Part shown: one piece after another, positions 17,107-25,985 of the stretch | Layout of the letters: each line of letters starts with the position of its first letter | How positions within the stretch are numbered: position 1 is the stretch's first letter | Source: Micromonospora alfalfae | GTDB lineage: Bacteria; Actinomycetota; Actinomycetes; Mycobacteriales; Micromonosporaceae | Reading direction: 5' to 3' | DNA: 64,000 bases | NCBI RefSeq assembly: GCF_022230925.1 | Contig: NZ_JAKKFH010000045.1 | Location: 335,889 to 399,888, forward strand | Program-made: the position numbers and the translations under genes | The notes under the pieces: generated by a model | Seen by the model: the letters and a program-made list of their open reading frames with translations, nothing else | What the model was told of the DNA's origin: nothing | The model's database searches: none

Positions 17107-17967
17107 TCACCGTACGTACTGCTCCAACAGTGCCGGGGTGAGCCCGGCCCGGTGGATCGCCTTCAACGCCGCGAGCAGGTCGTCCATCAGCGCCGGTCGG
17201 AAGTGCATCAGCAGCACGTCGCCAGGTTGGACCACCTTCTCCGGGGTCTGGTAGCGCACCTTCCCCTCGTGGACGGTCTCGGTCCAGTGGAAGACCGCCT
17301 TCGCGCCGCAGTCGTGCGCGGCCTTCAGCGTGCTGCTGTCATGCTCACCGAACGGTGGCCGGAACAGGGTGGGCCGCTTGCCGAACAGCCCTTCCAGCTT
17401 GTCGGCGGCGCCGCAGATCTCCTGCTTCTGATAGTCGTACGACCGGCCGGCCAGCGAGTTGTGCCTGATGGTGTGGTTCTCCACGACCCCACCCACCGCC
17501 TCGATCTGCCGGAAGTAGTCGGTGTGCTCCGTCGCCGCCGGAGAGTTGAGGAACATCGTCACCGGGATGCGCGCCTCCCAGATGAAGTCGATCACCCCAG
17601 GCGGGCGGGCCAGCCCACCGTCGTCGATGGTGATGAAGGCGACCTTCTGGTCGGTCGGCAGGCGGTGCCAGAACGCGGCCGAACCGGTGGTGGGCAGCTC
17701 CACCGGTTGCGGCTGCGGCGCCTCGGGAAACGTCGGCACCTGGGACACGTACCAGGCCAGGCTCTTGAACGCGGGTTTCGCGGTCGGGGACGGCGAGACC
17801 GAGGGGGTCGGCACTGGCGCGGACGGAGTCGGCTGGAGCGCTGCGGCCTGCCGCGCGTGCGCCGAGTGGCTGGGACCGACTGTGCAGGCAGTCAACGCCA
17901 GCACTGCCAGAAGCGTTACGACGGCAGGGATCCGACGGGTGGGGATGGCTGACACGCCCGGAAACAT
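17107..17967 (-). CDS. Lipoprotein polysaccharide deacetylase (CE4/NodB-like)
   Basis: A 286-residue exported lipoprotein: the signal peptide ends in the lipobox LTAC with Cys28, followed by a Ser/Pro/Thr-rich tether to about residue 65. The NodB domain shows TIDDGG (Asp115, Asp116), the metal-binding pair His165/His169 in ENHTIRHNSL and FRPPFGEHD. Members remove acetyl groups from peptidoglycan or other N-acetylated polysaccharides at the cell surface. The usual TFDDG is TIDDG here. The gene sits alone between a P450 and the ABC operon. Confidence 0.92.
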   Translation of the reverse strand: MFPGVSAIPTRRIPAVVTLLAVLALTACTVGPSHSAHARQAAALQPTPSAPVPTPSVSPSPTAKPAFKSLAWYVSQVPTFPEAPQPQPVELPTTGSAAFWHRLPTDQKVAFITIDDGGLARPPGVIDFIWEARIPVTMFLNSPAATEHTDYFRQIEAVGGVVENHTIRHNSLAGRSYDYQKQEICGAADKLEGLFGKRPTLFRPPFGEHDSSTLKAAHDCGAKAVFHWTETVHEGKVRYQTPEKVVQPGDVLLMHFRPALMDDLLAALKAIHRAGLTPALLEQYVR

Positions 17968-17979
17968 ACCGAGCGGATG

Positions 17980-19170
17980 TCAGGATCCGGTCAGCCCGGT
18001 GGCCTCGGGGAGGCGGCGGACCACGAACGCGTCCGGCATCCGGAAGGTGAGATTGTCCGGGCACCAGGGCGGACGGAGCACCGCCACCCCGTCCAGCAGC
18101 GGCGCGGCCTCGGCCACCACCACTGCCGCCTCCATCCGGGCCAGCACGTCGCCGACGCAACGGTGCGCGCCCGCCCCGAACGCCAGGTGTCGGCGTGATC
18201 CACGCTGGCCCGGACGGAACTCGTCGGGCGACTCCACCACCGCCGGGTCCCGACCGGCGCGGCCCAGCCACAGCACGAGGCTGCTGCCCGCCGGCACCTG
18301 CGTGCCGCCCAGCGTGCTCTCCGTCGTCGCCACCCGCCGCCAGGTGACGATCGGTGGTTCGAGCCGCAGCCCCTCCTCGACCACGTCGGCCACCGCGACC
18401 TCGCCGCTGCGCAGGCCGGCCCGGACGACGGGCTCGTTGGCCAACCGGTGCAGTAGCAGTGTGAGGAACTGCGAGGTGGTCTCCTGCCCGGCGACCAACA
18501 GGAAGAAGAGCGCGCCGACCACCACGTCCGGCGGGTGCCCGGCCGCGCGTAGCTCCCCGGCCAGACCGCCCCCGACGGCCGCGAAGTCACGCAGTACGCG
18601 GTGGAACCGGCCTACCTCGGTGGCGAGCGCCACCTGCCGGTCGGAGTCCAGTGGTGCCCAGAACAGCTCCAGCGCGGCGCGGGCGAACTCCTTGACCGCG
18701 CCGACCGGCGCGTCCGGCAGCTCGACCAGCCGGGCCAGCACCAGCAGCGGCAGGTCGGCGGCGAGGTCCGCGTACAGGTCGACTGGCTCGCCGGCGTCGA
18801 GCGCGGCGTCGATCCGGGCGACCCGCTCCCGGACCAGCGAGGTGAGCCACTGCCGCTGCGCGGCCACCCGGGCGGGGTGCAACGCCTCCGCGACTATCGC
18901 CCGGATCTGCGGATGGCTGACGCCCGAGTTGTTCGCCAGGGTCGGCGGCAGCCGGAACCGGTGCCCGGCGAGCACCCGCAGCGCGGTCACCGGCATCGGC
19001 GTCACCGCGTCCAGCGCGTTGTCCGGCCGGTAGGTGACCGGGTCGGCGAGGACCTGGCGGACCAGCGCGTGCCGGGTCACGACCAGGTGGGTGCCGCCGA
19101 CGTGGTCCGGCACCCGGGCCACGTCCGGCCATGCGGGGTCGGCCACCTGCGCCCAGCTGCGGAACAGCAC
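17980..19170 (-). CDS. Cytochrome P450
   Basis: A 396-residue soluble bacterial P450. The haem thiolate is Cys338 in FGAGAHRCVG; the I-helix oxygen-activation motif is AGQETTS (227-233); the E-x-x-R pair is Glu266/Arg269. The first ~15 residues are shorter than usual and the PERF-like motif is degenerate. Substrate unknown; no polyketide or peptide synthesis genes adjoin, and no ferredoxin gene is adjacent. The GTG at 19170 lies 9 bases after the methyltransferase stop, so the two may be cotranscribed. Confidence 0.93.
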   Translation of the reverse strand: MLFRSWAQVADPAWPDVARVPDHVGGTHLVVTRHALVRQVLADPVTYRPDNALDAVTPMPVTALRVLAGHRFRLPPTLANNSGVSHPQIRAIVAEALHPARVAAQRQWLTSLVRERVARIDAALDAGEPVDLYADLAADLPLLVLARLVELPDAPVGAVKEFARAALELFWAPLDSDRQVALATEVGRFHRVLRDFAAVGGGLAGELRAAGHPPDVVVGALFFLLVAGQETTSQFLTLLLHRLANEPVVRAGLRSGEVAVADVVEEGLRLEPPIVTWRRVATTESTLGGTQVPAGSSLVLWLGRAGRDPAVVESPDEFRPGQRGSRRHLAFGAGAHRCVGDVLARMEAAVVVAEAAPLLDGVAVLRPPWCPDNLTFRMPDAFVVRRLPEATGLTGS

Positions 19171-19179
19171 CCGGACACG

Positions 19180-19848
19180 CTAGCCGGAGGCCCCCGGCAG
19201 CCCGGCCCGCAGCCGCCAGACGGTGGTGCGCTTCACCCGCACACTCTCCAGCGCCTCCGGCACCGGCACGTCGTATTCGGCCACCTCGTCGAAGCGGTCC
19301 CGGGGCAGGAACGCCCGGCCGGGGTCACCGACCAGCGCCGGCGCGCCCGCCCGGGCGGCGCGCAGCAGGAACCGCAGGACGCGGCGGGCCATCGCCTCGC
19401 TGTAGAAGACGTCTCCGGCGAGCACCACCTCGGCATCCCCGGCGTCGCCGTCGAGGATGTCGCCGAACTCGGCGTCGACGCGTACCCCGTTGGCCTCGGC
19501 GTTGAGCGCGACCGCCGCCACCGCCAACTCGTCCACCTCGACGGCCCGCACGGACGCCGCGCCGGCGCGGGCGGCGGCGATGGCCACCAGGCCGGAGCCG
19601 GAGGCGAGGTCGAGCACCCGCCGGCCGGCGACCAGCTCCGGGCGGTCGGTCACGTAGCGGGCGAGGGCCTGCCCGCCGGCCCAGGCGAACGCCCAGAACG
19701 GCGGCGGCCGGTCGGTGGAGAACTCGCCCTCGGTCAGCTCCCACAGGCCGATCGGCTCGTCAGCCTGGTGCAGCCGCACCTCGGGAACGAAGGCGACCGG
19801 GGCCAACCGGGCGTGCAGCCGGACGAACGTGCTGGAGAGCTCGGACAC
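19180..19848 (-). CDS. Class I SAM-dependent methyltransferase (METTL20/nicotinamide MT-like)
   Basis: A 222-residue enzyme. The SAM-binding motif I is VLDLASGSGLVAIAAARAGA, with the acidic loop VEVDELAVAAV and GDVFYSEAMA. PPPFWAFAWAGGQALARY upstream of motif I is typical of the methyltransferase group that includes the ETF-beta lysine methyltransferase and nicotinamide methyltransferase-like proteins. The substrate is probably a protein or small amine. It is just upstream of the P450 in the same direction. Confidence 0.88.
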   Translation of the reverse strand: MSELSSTFVRLHARLAPVAFVPEVRLHQADEPIGLWELTEGEFSTDRPPPFWAFAWAGGQALARYVTDRPELVAGRRVLDLASGSGLVAIAAARAGAASVRAVEVDELAVAAVALNAEANGVRVDAEFGDILDGDAGDAEVVLAGDVFYSEAMARRVLRFLLRAARAGAPALVGDPGRAFLPRDRFDEVAEYDVPVPEALESVRVKRTTVWRLRAGLPGASG

Positions 19849-20028
19849 GGCGTGATTCTCCCAGCGGCCCGACTCCCGGCGTGTCGCGGGGGAGTGGTGA
19901 CCGGTTCACCACGGTCGGTGAAAACCCACCCCGTCCTTGCCGTCCGGTGCGAACACACCCGTCTGGTCGGTGCGGTCCCCCGCTTCTAGCGTTGCGGGGT
20001 GGAGGCGACCGAACGGAGGACGGCGGTG

Positions 20029-20892
20029 GTGACGGTGTGGCGGTATGCGCTGAGGGCAGGGGTGGTGCTGGCCTGTCTGAGTGGGGTGGAGCTGGCGGTG
20101 GCCGCCCCGGCACAGGCGGCCTTCACCACCGAGATGAGCGGCCTGCCGGGACGGTTCACCGCCGGTGAGCAGGTGCGGACGATCTCCGCTGTGGTCTCCC
20201 AGACGGACCGGCGCGCCAGGTGCGCGAAGGTGCGCTGGTCGATGGTGCTCAGCGTGCAGGGGGGCCTCCGGCTCGACCAGGTGAAGATGGACCGGGTGGA
20301 GGAGACCGGCGACTTTCCGCTGGAGATCCGCACCGAGGGTGACGTGGCCCGGTTGACCGACCGGCAGCTCGACCCGGGCACGCTCTGCCCGGGCCGCACC
20401 GTCACGGCCCGCTACCGGGTGGCCTTCGACGAGGACGTCACCCAGGGGCGGGTCACCCTCGCGGCCGAGGCGTACGACGCCAACCTGCGCCTGCTGGCCC
20501 GGCAGACCGCCACCCGCTCGGTGGTGGGGGTGGGCGGCGACCCGACCAGCAAGCCGAAGCCGACGAAGAGCCCGCCGGAGCCCACCGAATCCGCGAGCGA
20601 GCCGACCGACGACGAGAGTGCGACAACGGAGGAGCCGGCCGCCGACTACCCGGCCGACGCCGTACCACCGTCGGCCGACCGCCCGGTGTCGCAGTCCAGC
20701 GCGTTCGGCGTGGTGCAGGTCGCCTTCCTGCTCGGCGGGCTGCTGCTCTTCCTCGGGGTGGGGCTGCTGCTGCGGCTGCGGCAGCTGACCCGGGCCACGG
20801 CCGGGGACGCCGACGAGGGCGACGACCCCCCGGTGGACCGACGTTGGGAACGCCCGGCCGTCGCGGATCCCTGGCGTCGAGCGCACCGCTGA
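20029..20892 (+). CDS. Secreted, C-terminally membrane-anchored protein of unknown function
   Basis: About 287 residues. A signal peptide (LRAGVVLACLSGVELAVAAPAQA) is followed by a 130-residue beta-rich extracellular domain with two cysteines (RCAKVRWSM, TLCPGRTV). A Pro/Lys/Thr/Glu linker follows, then one membrane helix (VAFLLGGLLLFLGVGLLL) and a basic/acidic tail. The layout is that of a sortase-independent surface protein. I placed the start at GTG 20029, 8 bases from GGAGGA at 20015-20020; GTG 20026 and GTG 19999 are in frame. I do not recognise the family. Confidence 0.75.
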   Translation: MTVWRYALRAGVVLACLSGVELAVAAPAQAAFTTEMSGLPGRFTAGEQVRTISAVVSQTDRRARCAKVRWSMVLSVQGGLRLDQVKMDRVEETGDFPLEIRTEGDVARLTDRQLDPGTLCPGRTVTARYRVAFDEDVTQGRVTLAAEAYDANLRLLARQTATRSVVGVGGDPTSKPKPTKSPPEPTESASEPTDDESATTEEPAADYPADAVPPSADRPVSQSSAFGVVQVAFLLGGLLLFLGVGLLLRLRQLTRATAGDADEGDDPPVDRRWERPAVADPWRRAHR

Positions 20893-20898
20893 TCGAGG

Positions 20899-20934
20899 GC
20901 AGTGGGGCCGGCGGACATCCGCCGGCCCCACTGC
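20899..20934. terminator. Bidirectional terminator hairpin
   Basis: A 16-bp stem (left arm starts GCAGTGGGGCCGG) with a 4-base ACAT loop fills the space between the stops of the convergent surface-protein and M36 protease genes. Confidence 0.85.
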
Positions 20935-20935
20935 G

Positions 20936-23866
20936 TCACTTCGAGAACGCCTGGAACTCGGCGATCCTGACCTGGCTCCGGGCCGGGCTGGCGGTCGCGC
21001 AGTCCGTGGTGGTGGCCGGGTCGTCGTCCTGCTCGCCCGCGTAGTGCGGGCCGCCGGTGCACTGGCTCGCCAGCACCTCGAGGCGCAGGTGGGTGGCGAG
21101 GGTGGTGGGTACCGCGAACGTCCGGAGGTTGATGTCGCGGCTGTACGCCCGGTACGCCCCGCCGGGGAACGCGTCCCCGGCGCTGGTGTAGATGCGCTGC
21201 CAACGCGTCGGATCGGCGCAGTCGGTGGTCGTCGCGTTGCAGGCGGACACCGCGAACGAACGCAGCGCGGTGAGCGCGTTCTGCGCGCCGGTGTCGGCGT
21301 CGCCGGTGATCGCCGGGCGCAGCATCGCGCTGACGTTCACCCGCTTGACCGTCTGCGGGGCGTCGCCCGGCAGCGCCACTGTGAGCTGCCGGCCGGCGAC
21401 CCCGTCCACCGACGCCCAGTTCGTCGCCTCGGTGTCGTCGACGACCTGGTCCAGGTTGACCCCGTCACCGCTGATGGTGGCGCCGGACGCGGCGGAGGCG
21501 AGGTTGCGGCTCATCCGCAGGTCGACGTACCCGTCCTGGCCGGCCTTGGCCACCACGCTGAGCCGCTGGTGCCCGAACCCGGGGGCCACGGCGAGCAGGT
21601 CGTACGTGCCGGCCACCATCTCCACGGTGTCCGGGATCGGCGTCGCCGGGTCGGTGTCGGCCACCGGCACGGCCCGCGCCTCGTACGCCCCCACGTACAC
21701 CCGGATCGGCGCGTCGGCGCTGTCTCCCCGTGGGCGCAGGGTGAGCGTCGCGTTGCCGCCGCGCGGCGAGGCGAAACTCGGCGTCGGGTCGGTGTCGCCG
21801 GCACCGTTGGTGGCCGCGTCCCGGCCCATCCCGGAGCGGGCGAACTCGGCCCAGATCAGGTCCTGGTTCGCGCCGCCGAAGCGGAGCAGGTCGGCGGTGA
21901 GCATGTTGTCCCGCATGTCGAGCATGCTGACCTGGCTGGCGGCCTGCAACAGGAACGAGTCGAAGACCAGCTGCGACCACCGCCGGTTACCCGGGCACTT
22001 GTCTGCCGCGACAGTGCCCAGTGCGCAGTCGAGCTGCCGTTGCGGGGTGCCGAGGCCGTACCGCTTCACCAGGGCGGAGCGGACCCGGAAGTTGGTGGCG
22101 CCCCAGATCTCCCCGTCGGCGTGCACGGCCGGGCCGGCCGTGTTGTAGCCGATGTCGGAGTAGTTGAGCGGGCTGCGGCTCAGGTCGTAGTTGCGAATGC
22201 CGCTGACCAGGTTGCCGGTGACGTAGCCGCCGGTGATGAAGGGCGTTTCGCCGGGCGCGCGCAGCCCGTGCTGGAAGAGGTACTCGGCGGCGAGCAGGTC
22301 GCCCCAGGACTCACCCATCGACCCGCCCTGGTGGCCGCTGATCCCGCTGTCCGGGCCGGCGATCATCCGGTTGGTGATCGCGTGGGTGTACTCGTGACCG
22401 ATCACCGTCATGTCGTAGTCGCCGTCCACGCACGGCGGGTACGGCCCGCCGGCCTGCGGCTGCCAGAGGTACATGTTGGTGGTCGGCGGCAACCCGTCGC
22501 GCGGGGTGCCCTGGTTGGCGTTGTTCCGGTTGCCTGACAACGCGCCCTGCTGGGCACGCCCCTGCTCGGCGTCACCGCCCAGGCCGGACGGGGTGAGGTT
22601 GACCGCCTGGAGGTTCCACGCCGACTCGGTGAAGCCCAGCTGGTACGACCAGTCGTGCATCCGGTTGTGCATGGCGAAGAGGTTGGCGATCGACGCGTCC
22701 GCGTCGTTGCGCTGTGCGGAGGTGAACACCCCCGGGTTGCACTTCGCCTGGTGCCACTGGTCGGTGAACTGGTACTCGTAGCGGCGTTCGGGGCTGGTGG
22801 GGGCCGGCACGACCGGGGTGTTCGCACCCCAGGACAACACGGTGTTGGCCGAGTTGCCGCGCGAGGTGAAGGTTGGTGTGCCGGTGGCCGCGTCGACGTC
22901 CCACTGTTGGCCGGTGGCCGGGTCGCGGAAGGCCGCCTGGCAGCCGGGGGCCGGGTCGCCGCACCAGCGCACCCGGGGGTCCTGCCCGGGGCCGAGGTCG
23001 CGGGGCGGGGTGGCCGGGAAGACCGCCCAGCTCGGGTTGTCGGAGTCGAAGTCGACGAGGTCCTCGCGGACCAGCACCTGCCCGGTGCTGCCGTCCACGT
23101 AGCTGGTGAACGCGGCAGGGTGCTCGGTGTCCGCGCCGATCATGGTCACCTCGTAGGCGGCCCGTGGCCCGTCCAGCGGGGTGGGCACCGCCACCGACCG
23201 GATGGTGTGGCTGGCCACCGCGTCGGCGGTCAGTTTGGCGTCGGCGAGCGCGGCGGCGTACGCCTGCTCGGCGGTGCGGGTGGCCGGCGCTGGCGTGCCG
23301 GTGTTGCGGGCCAGCGAGGAGCTGACCGAGAGCACCGCGCCGTCGGTGACCGCGAGGGTGACGAGGCCGTCCGGCCCGGCGGGGAGGTCGCCGAAGCGTT
23401 GCCGGAGGGTGACCACTGTGCCGCTGCCGATCGGTCGGACCAGCACCCGTTCCATGCTGGCCACCGTGGCGGCGTCCATGCCGAACAGGTCGTGGTTGGC
23501 GGTCAGATAGGCGCGGGCGGCAGCCTCCGGGTCGGCGGGCAGCCCGCTGGCCAGCGGGCTGCGGCCGGGGCCGAGCGCCTGCGGGGTGCCGAGCCGGTTC
23601 CACCGGACGTCGGGGTCGACGGCGCGGGCGAGGCCGCGTTGGCGGGCGTCGGGTGCCGCCGTACCGGTGCGGTTGTCGGCATCGGCGGGCGTGTGTCCCT
23701 CGGCGAACGGCCCGGACCGGCGCTCGGCGGACGTCGCGCCGCCGGTGGGGGCCGCGGTGCTCGCGCCGGTGGGGAGCAGCGCGGCGACCGTCGCCGTCGT
23801 CGCCAGGATGGCGATGAGCCGGCGTCGACGCCGGCTCATCGGGGGTGACCACTCCGGTTGTGGCAC
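20936..23866 (-). CDS. Secreted M36 (fungalysin-type) metalloprotease
   Basis: A roughly 976-residue exported zinc protease. The signal peptide is MSRRRRRLIAILATTATVAA; an FTP-type inhibitory propeptide follows (RAYLTANHDLFGMD, VTLRQRFGDLPA). The M36 catalytic region carries HEYTH near residue 490 with GESWGD downstream as the third ligand region. A C-terminal discoidin-like region (about 820-976) ends in RIAEFQAFS. The GTG at 23866 has a strong GAGGAGGT site; the ATG at 23839, directly before the signal peptide, is the alternative. It digests extracellular protein. An 11-bp inverted repeat lies just upstream. Confidence 0.93.
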   Translation of the reverse strand: MPQPEWSPPMSRRRRRLIAILATTATVAALLPTGASTAAPTGGATSAERRSGPFAEGHTPADADNRTGTAAPDARQRGLARAVDPDVRWNRLGTPQALGPGRSPLASGLPADPEAAARAYLTANHDLFGMDAATVASMERVLVRPIGSGTVVTLRQRFGDLPAGPDGLVTLAVTDGAVLSVSSSLARNTGTPAPATRTAEQAYAAALADAKLTADAVASHTIRSVAVPTPLDGPRAAYEVTMIGADTEHPAAFTSYVDGSTGQVLVREDLVDFDSDNPSWAVFPATPPRDLGPGQDPRVRWCGDPAPGCQAAFRDPATGQQWDVDAATGTPTFTSRGNSANTVLSWGANTPVVPAPTSPERRYEYQFTDQWHQAKCNPGVFTSAQRNDADASIANLFAMHNRMHDWSYQLGFTESAWNLQAVNLTPSGLGGDAEQGRAQQGALSGNRNNANQGTPRDGLPPTTNMYLWQPQAGGPYPPCVDGDYDMTVIGHEYTHAITNRMIAGPDSGISGHQGGSMGESWGDLLAAEYLFQHGLRAPGETPFITGGYVTGNLVSGIRNYDLSRSPLNYSDIGYNTAGPAVHADGEIWGATNFRVRSALVKRYGLGTPQRQLDCALGTVAADKCPGNRRWSQLVFDSFLLQAASQVSMLDMRDNMLTADLLRFGGANQDLIWAEFARSGMGRDAATNGAGDTDPTPSFASPRGGNATLTLRPRGDSADAPIRVYVGAYEARAVPVADTDPATPIPDTVEMVAGTYDLLAVAPGFGHQRLSVVAKAGQDGYVDLRMSRNLASAASGATISGDGVNLDQVVDDTEATNWASVDGVAGRQLTVALPGDAPQTVKRVNVSAMLRPAITGDADTGAQNALTALRSFAVSACNATTTDCADPTRWQRIYTSAGDAFPGGAYRAYSRDINLRTFAVPTTLATHLRLEVLASQCTGGPHYAGEQDDDPATTTDCATASPARSQVRIAEFQAFSK

Positions 23867-23908
23867 GGGACCTCCTCGTGGGAGCGGGATGGCCGGCGTG
23901 TCGCCGGC

Positions 23909-23940
23909 CACAGATGCGCGGTGACGCATGCGCATCTGTG
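23909..23940 (-). promoter_or_regulatory. Perfect 11-bp inverted repeat upstream of M36 protease
   Basis: Arms CACAGATGCGC and GCGCATCTGTG (23909-23919, 23930-23940) are separated by 10 bases and lie 43 bases before the GTG start. Spacing (21 bases centre to centre) suits a dimeric repressor or activator site; an mRNA hairpin is the alternative. I do not recognise the motif. Confidence 0.5.
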
Positions 23941-24006
23941 GATATCAGTCTCCCGAGGTCACGGCAAGGTCCCGAGCCGCTGTCGCACCAACAGATCGAG
24001 ATCTGG

Positions 24007-24588
24007 TCAGGCGCCCGGCGCCCAGTCGGGGTCGCGGCCGAACGCGGCCAGCAGGTGGTCCTGCTCGTCGGCGTCGTCGGGCACCTGTACGCCGGTGTGG
24101 ACCAGATTGTTGCGCCGGTAGGCGTCGATCTGGCCGGCGAACCAGTGGGCGGCGGCGTGCACCGCGTCCGGGTCGAGCCGTGGCTGTGCGCCGATCGCCA
24201 CCGCCACGTCCCAGCCGTGCACGAGGTGCTCGGCGAGGAGTTGCTGGAGGTACTCGGTGGCCGGGGTGTCGCCGCTGGAGAGGTGCACTGTGCGATCGAT
24301 GGTGCCGGGGTGGGTGGCGGCGACCTCGGCCTGCGCGGCGGCCTCCCGGGCCGTCGCGATCGGGTCGGCGCCGAGTTGGTCACCGTCGAGCCGGTCGCCG
24401 ACCTCGTCGATGGTCCGGCCGGCGAGCAGCGGAACGCTCCACCGGTCCTCGCTCACCACGTGGTTGACGAGCGTGCGGACGTCCCAGTCCGAGCAGGGTG
24501 TCGGGTCGGACCACTGGCCGGGCTCGATCTGATCCACCCGGTCGATGAACTCGGCCAGGCTTCGGCGGTACGCCTCCAGGAGGTCCAT
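24007..24588 (-). CDS. TIGR03086-type DinB-like metal-binding protein
   Basis: A 193-residue helical protein with the mycothiol/maleylpyruvate-isomerase N-terminal-like fold: WSDPTPCSDWDVRTLVNHVVSE near the start and EYLQQLLAEHLVHGWDVAVAIG in the middle supply the three metal-binding histidines of the DinB superfamily. Many actinobacterial members use mycothiol or an unknown thiol. No partner gene is evident; it is transcribed away from the TetR gene upstream by a 79-base gap in the same direction. Confidence 0.85.
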   Translation of the reverse strand: MDLLEAYRRSLAEFIDRVDQIEPGQWSDPTPCSDWDVRTLVNHVVSEDRWSVPLLAGRTIDEVGDRLDGDQLGADPIATAREAAAQAEVAATHPGTIDRTVHLSSGDTPATEYLQQLLAEHLVHGWDVAVAIGAQPRLDPDAVHAAAHWFAGQIDAYRRNNLVHTGVQVPDDADEQDHLLAAFGRDPDWAPGA

Positions 24589-24667
24589 GCTGCCGATTGT
24601 TCCGGTCGACGGGGCGGGCTGTGTCCGTTTTGCCCGGCCCGGTGCGGGGGATCGGTGCTGGCCCCGC

Positions 24668-25270
24668 TCAGTCCAGGTCGGTCGGGTCCAGGCCGAGCTC
24701 TCGGGAGGTGACCAGCCGGACCCACTCGCCGAACTGGCGGCGGGAGATCACCCGGTCGTGCACGGCGAGTTGGACGGCGAGGCCGTCCATCACCGCGCTG
24801 ATCCGCCAGGCGGCCCCGTCGGCGTCGGCGCACTGGAAGGTGCCGTCGGCCACCCCGGCGGTGATCACCGCGGCCAGGTCCTGTCGCCAGCGCAGGTCGA
24901 GCCGCCGGGAGACCTTCTCCAGTTCGGGGGTACGCAGCGACTCGGACCAGCCGTCGATCCACATGGACCAGGAGGTCGCCCGCCCGGCCGGGGTGTAGAG
25001 CTTGAGGATCCGGCGGAGCTTGGTCAGCGGTGCGGCCGAGGAGCGGGTCACGGCGTCCAGGCGGGCCAGATCCTGCTCGACCGCGTACGCGAAGGCCTGC
25101 GCGAGCAGCCGCTCCTTGGTGGCGAAGTGGTAGAACACCAACGCCTGACTCACGCCCGCGGCATTCGCCACGTCCGCCGTCCGGGTGTTGGCCAGACCGC
25201 GCTCCACGATCACGTCGCAGGCGGTGCGCAGCAGGGCATCCAGGCGGATCTCGGCCGCACGTCTCGTCAC
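24668..25270 (-). CDS. TetR family transcriptional regulator
   Basis: A 200-residue repressor-type protein. The N-terminal HTH is LLRTACDVIVERGLANTRTADVANAAGVSQALVFYHFATKERLL, with YHF being the classic TetR recognition helix. The C-terminal part is the BetI-like ligand/dimer domain (WRISAVMDGLAVQLAVHDRV). The start at GTG 25270 leaves a normal-length N-terminus; the open frame extends to 25525 but adds 85 residues of non-family sequence. Target unknown; the DinB-like gene downstream may be one. Confidence 0.9.
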   Translation of the reverse strand: MTRRAAEIRLDALLRTACDVIVERGLANTRTADVANAAGVSQALVFYHFATKERLLAQAFAYAVEQDLARLDAVTRSSAAPLTKLRRILKLYTPAGRATSWSMWIDGWSESLRTPELEKVSRRLDLRWRQDLAAVITAGVADGTFQCADADGAAWRISAVMDGLAVQLAVHDRVISRRQFGEWVRLVTSRELGLDPTDLD

Positions 25271-25657
25271 GACCGTTACCGTAGCCCATCCGACTGAACA
25301 CGAACAGTTACCACCGCGCGCCGATCCGCGCGGTGACAGTCGGAAGCCGGACACTTCTTCCGGGTGTCGTCGATCGTTCCATGGAGGGCGTTCGTCGAGG
25401 TCCGCTGCGCGCTGTCGGGGCGTGCGGACGTCGATGGTCGGGCTTGCGACGCGATGATGACGATCATTGCGTAGTGATGTCGGAGGGTGATGGGCGATGC
25501 GCGAATCAGGCACCAGATCAGCCACCTAGGAAGCCTGCCGATTGTGGCTCCGGTCCAGCCCCGGCCACCCCTGACGCGCCGAGTCGACCCCGAGTTGGCA
25601 GTCAAACACCTACTCGGCTAAAGTTCTCATCCGTCACCCGGGAACGTCCGGGGGCGT
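25271..25657. other. Intergenic region between TetR gene and tRNA-Gly
   Basis: No gene is supported in these 387 bases. It must contain the TetR promoter and the tRNA promoter. GTCGATCGTTCCA at 25369-25381 recurs at 27432-27444 ahead of the second TetR gene. Composition is lower in GC than the flanks toward the tRNA. Confidence 0.6.
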
Positions 25658-25730
25658 GCGGACGTAGCGCAGCTGGTAGCGCATCACCTTGCCAAGGTGA
25701 GGGTCGCGGGTTCGAATCCCGTCGTCCGCT
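25658..25730 (+). tRNA. tRNA-Gly (GCC)
   Basis: A 73-base cloverleaf with a GCGGACG/CGTCCGC acceptor stem, anticodon GCC at 25691-25693 and GGTTCGAAT T-loop. No CCA is encoded. It is identical base for base to the tRNA-Gly at 29561-29633. Confidence 0.98.
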
Positions 25731-25764
25731 CGGAGCTGCCGCCACGCATGACGGGGGCAACCTC

Positions 25765-25835
25765 GGTGGGGTGGCCGAGAGGCGAGGCAACGGCCTGCAA
25801 AGCCGTGTACGCGGGTTCAAATCCCGTCCCCACCT
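25765..25835 (+). tRNA. tRNA-Cys (GCA)
   Basis: A 71-base cloverleaf with GGTGGGG/CCCCACC acceptor stem, anticodon GCA at 25797-25799 in a CTGCAAA loop and GGTTCAAAT T-loop. Second gene of a Gly-Cys-Val tRNA cluster. Confidence 0.97.
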
Positions 25836-25848
25836 CGGCAACAAGCAC

Positions 25849-25923
25849 GGGCGATTGGCGCAGTGGGAGCGCGCTTCCTTGACACGGAAGAGGTCACTGG
25901 TTCAAACCCAGTATCGCCCACCA
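25849..25923 (+). tRNA. tRNA-Val (GAC)
   Basis: A 75-base tRNA including encoded CCA, with GGGCGAT/ATCGCCC acceptor stem and anticodon GAC at 25881-25883. It differs from the copy at 29682-29756 by one base, T versus C, at the 5' side of the anticodon loop. Confidence 0.97.
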
Positions 25924-25927
25924 CGAG

Positions 25928-25970
25928 AACGGCTCGTCACCGGAAGACCCGGTGGCGAGCCGTTTCGCTT
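25928..25970 (+). terminator. Terminator after the tRNA cluster
   Basis: A 16-bp stem with one G-T pair (left arm 25928-25943, right arm 25949-25964) and an AAGAC loop directly follows tRNA-Val; TTTCGCTTG at the 3' edge gives a short T-rich tail. Confidence 0.8.
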
Positions 25971-25985
25971 GTGGCGCCACTGTCG

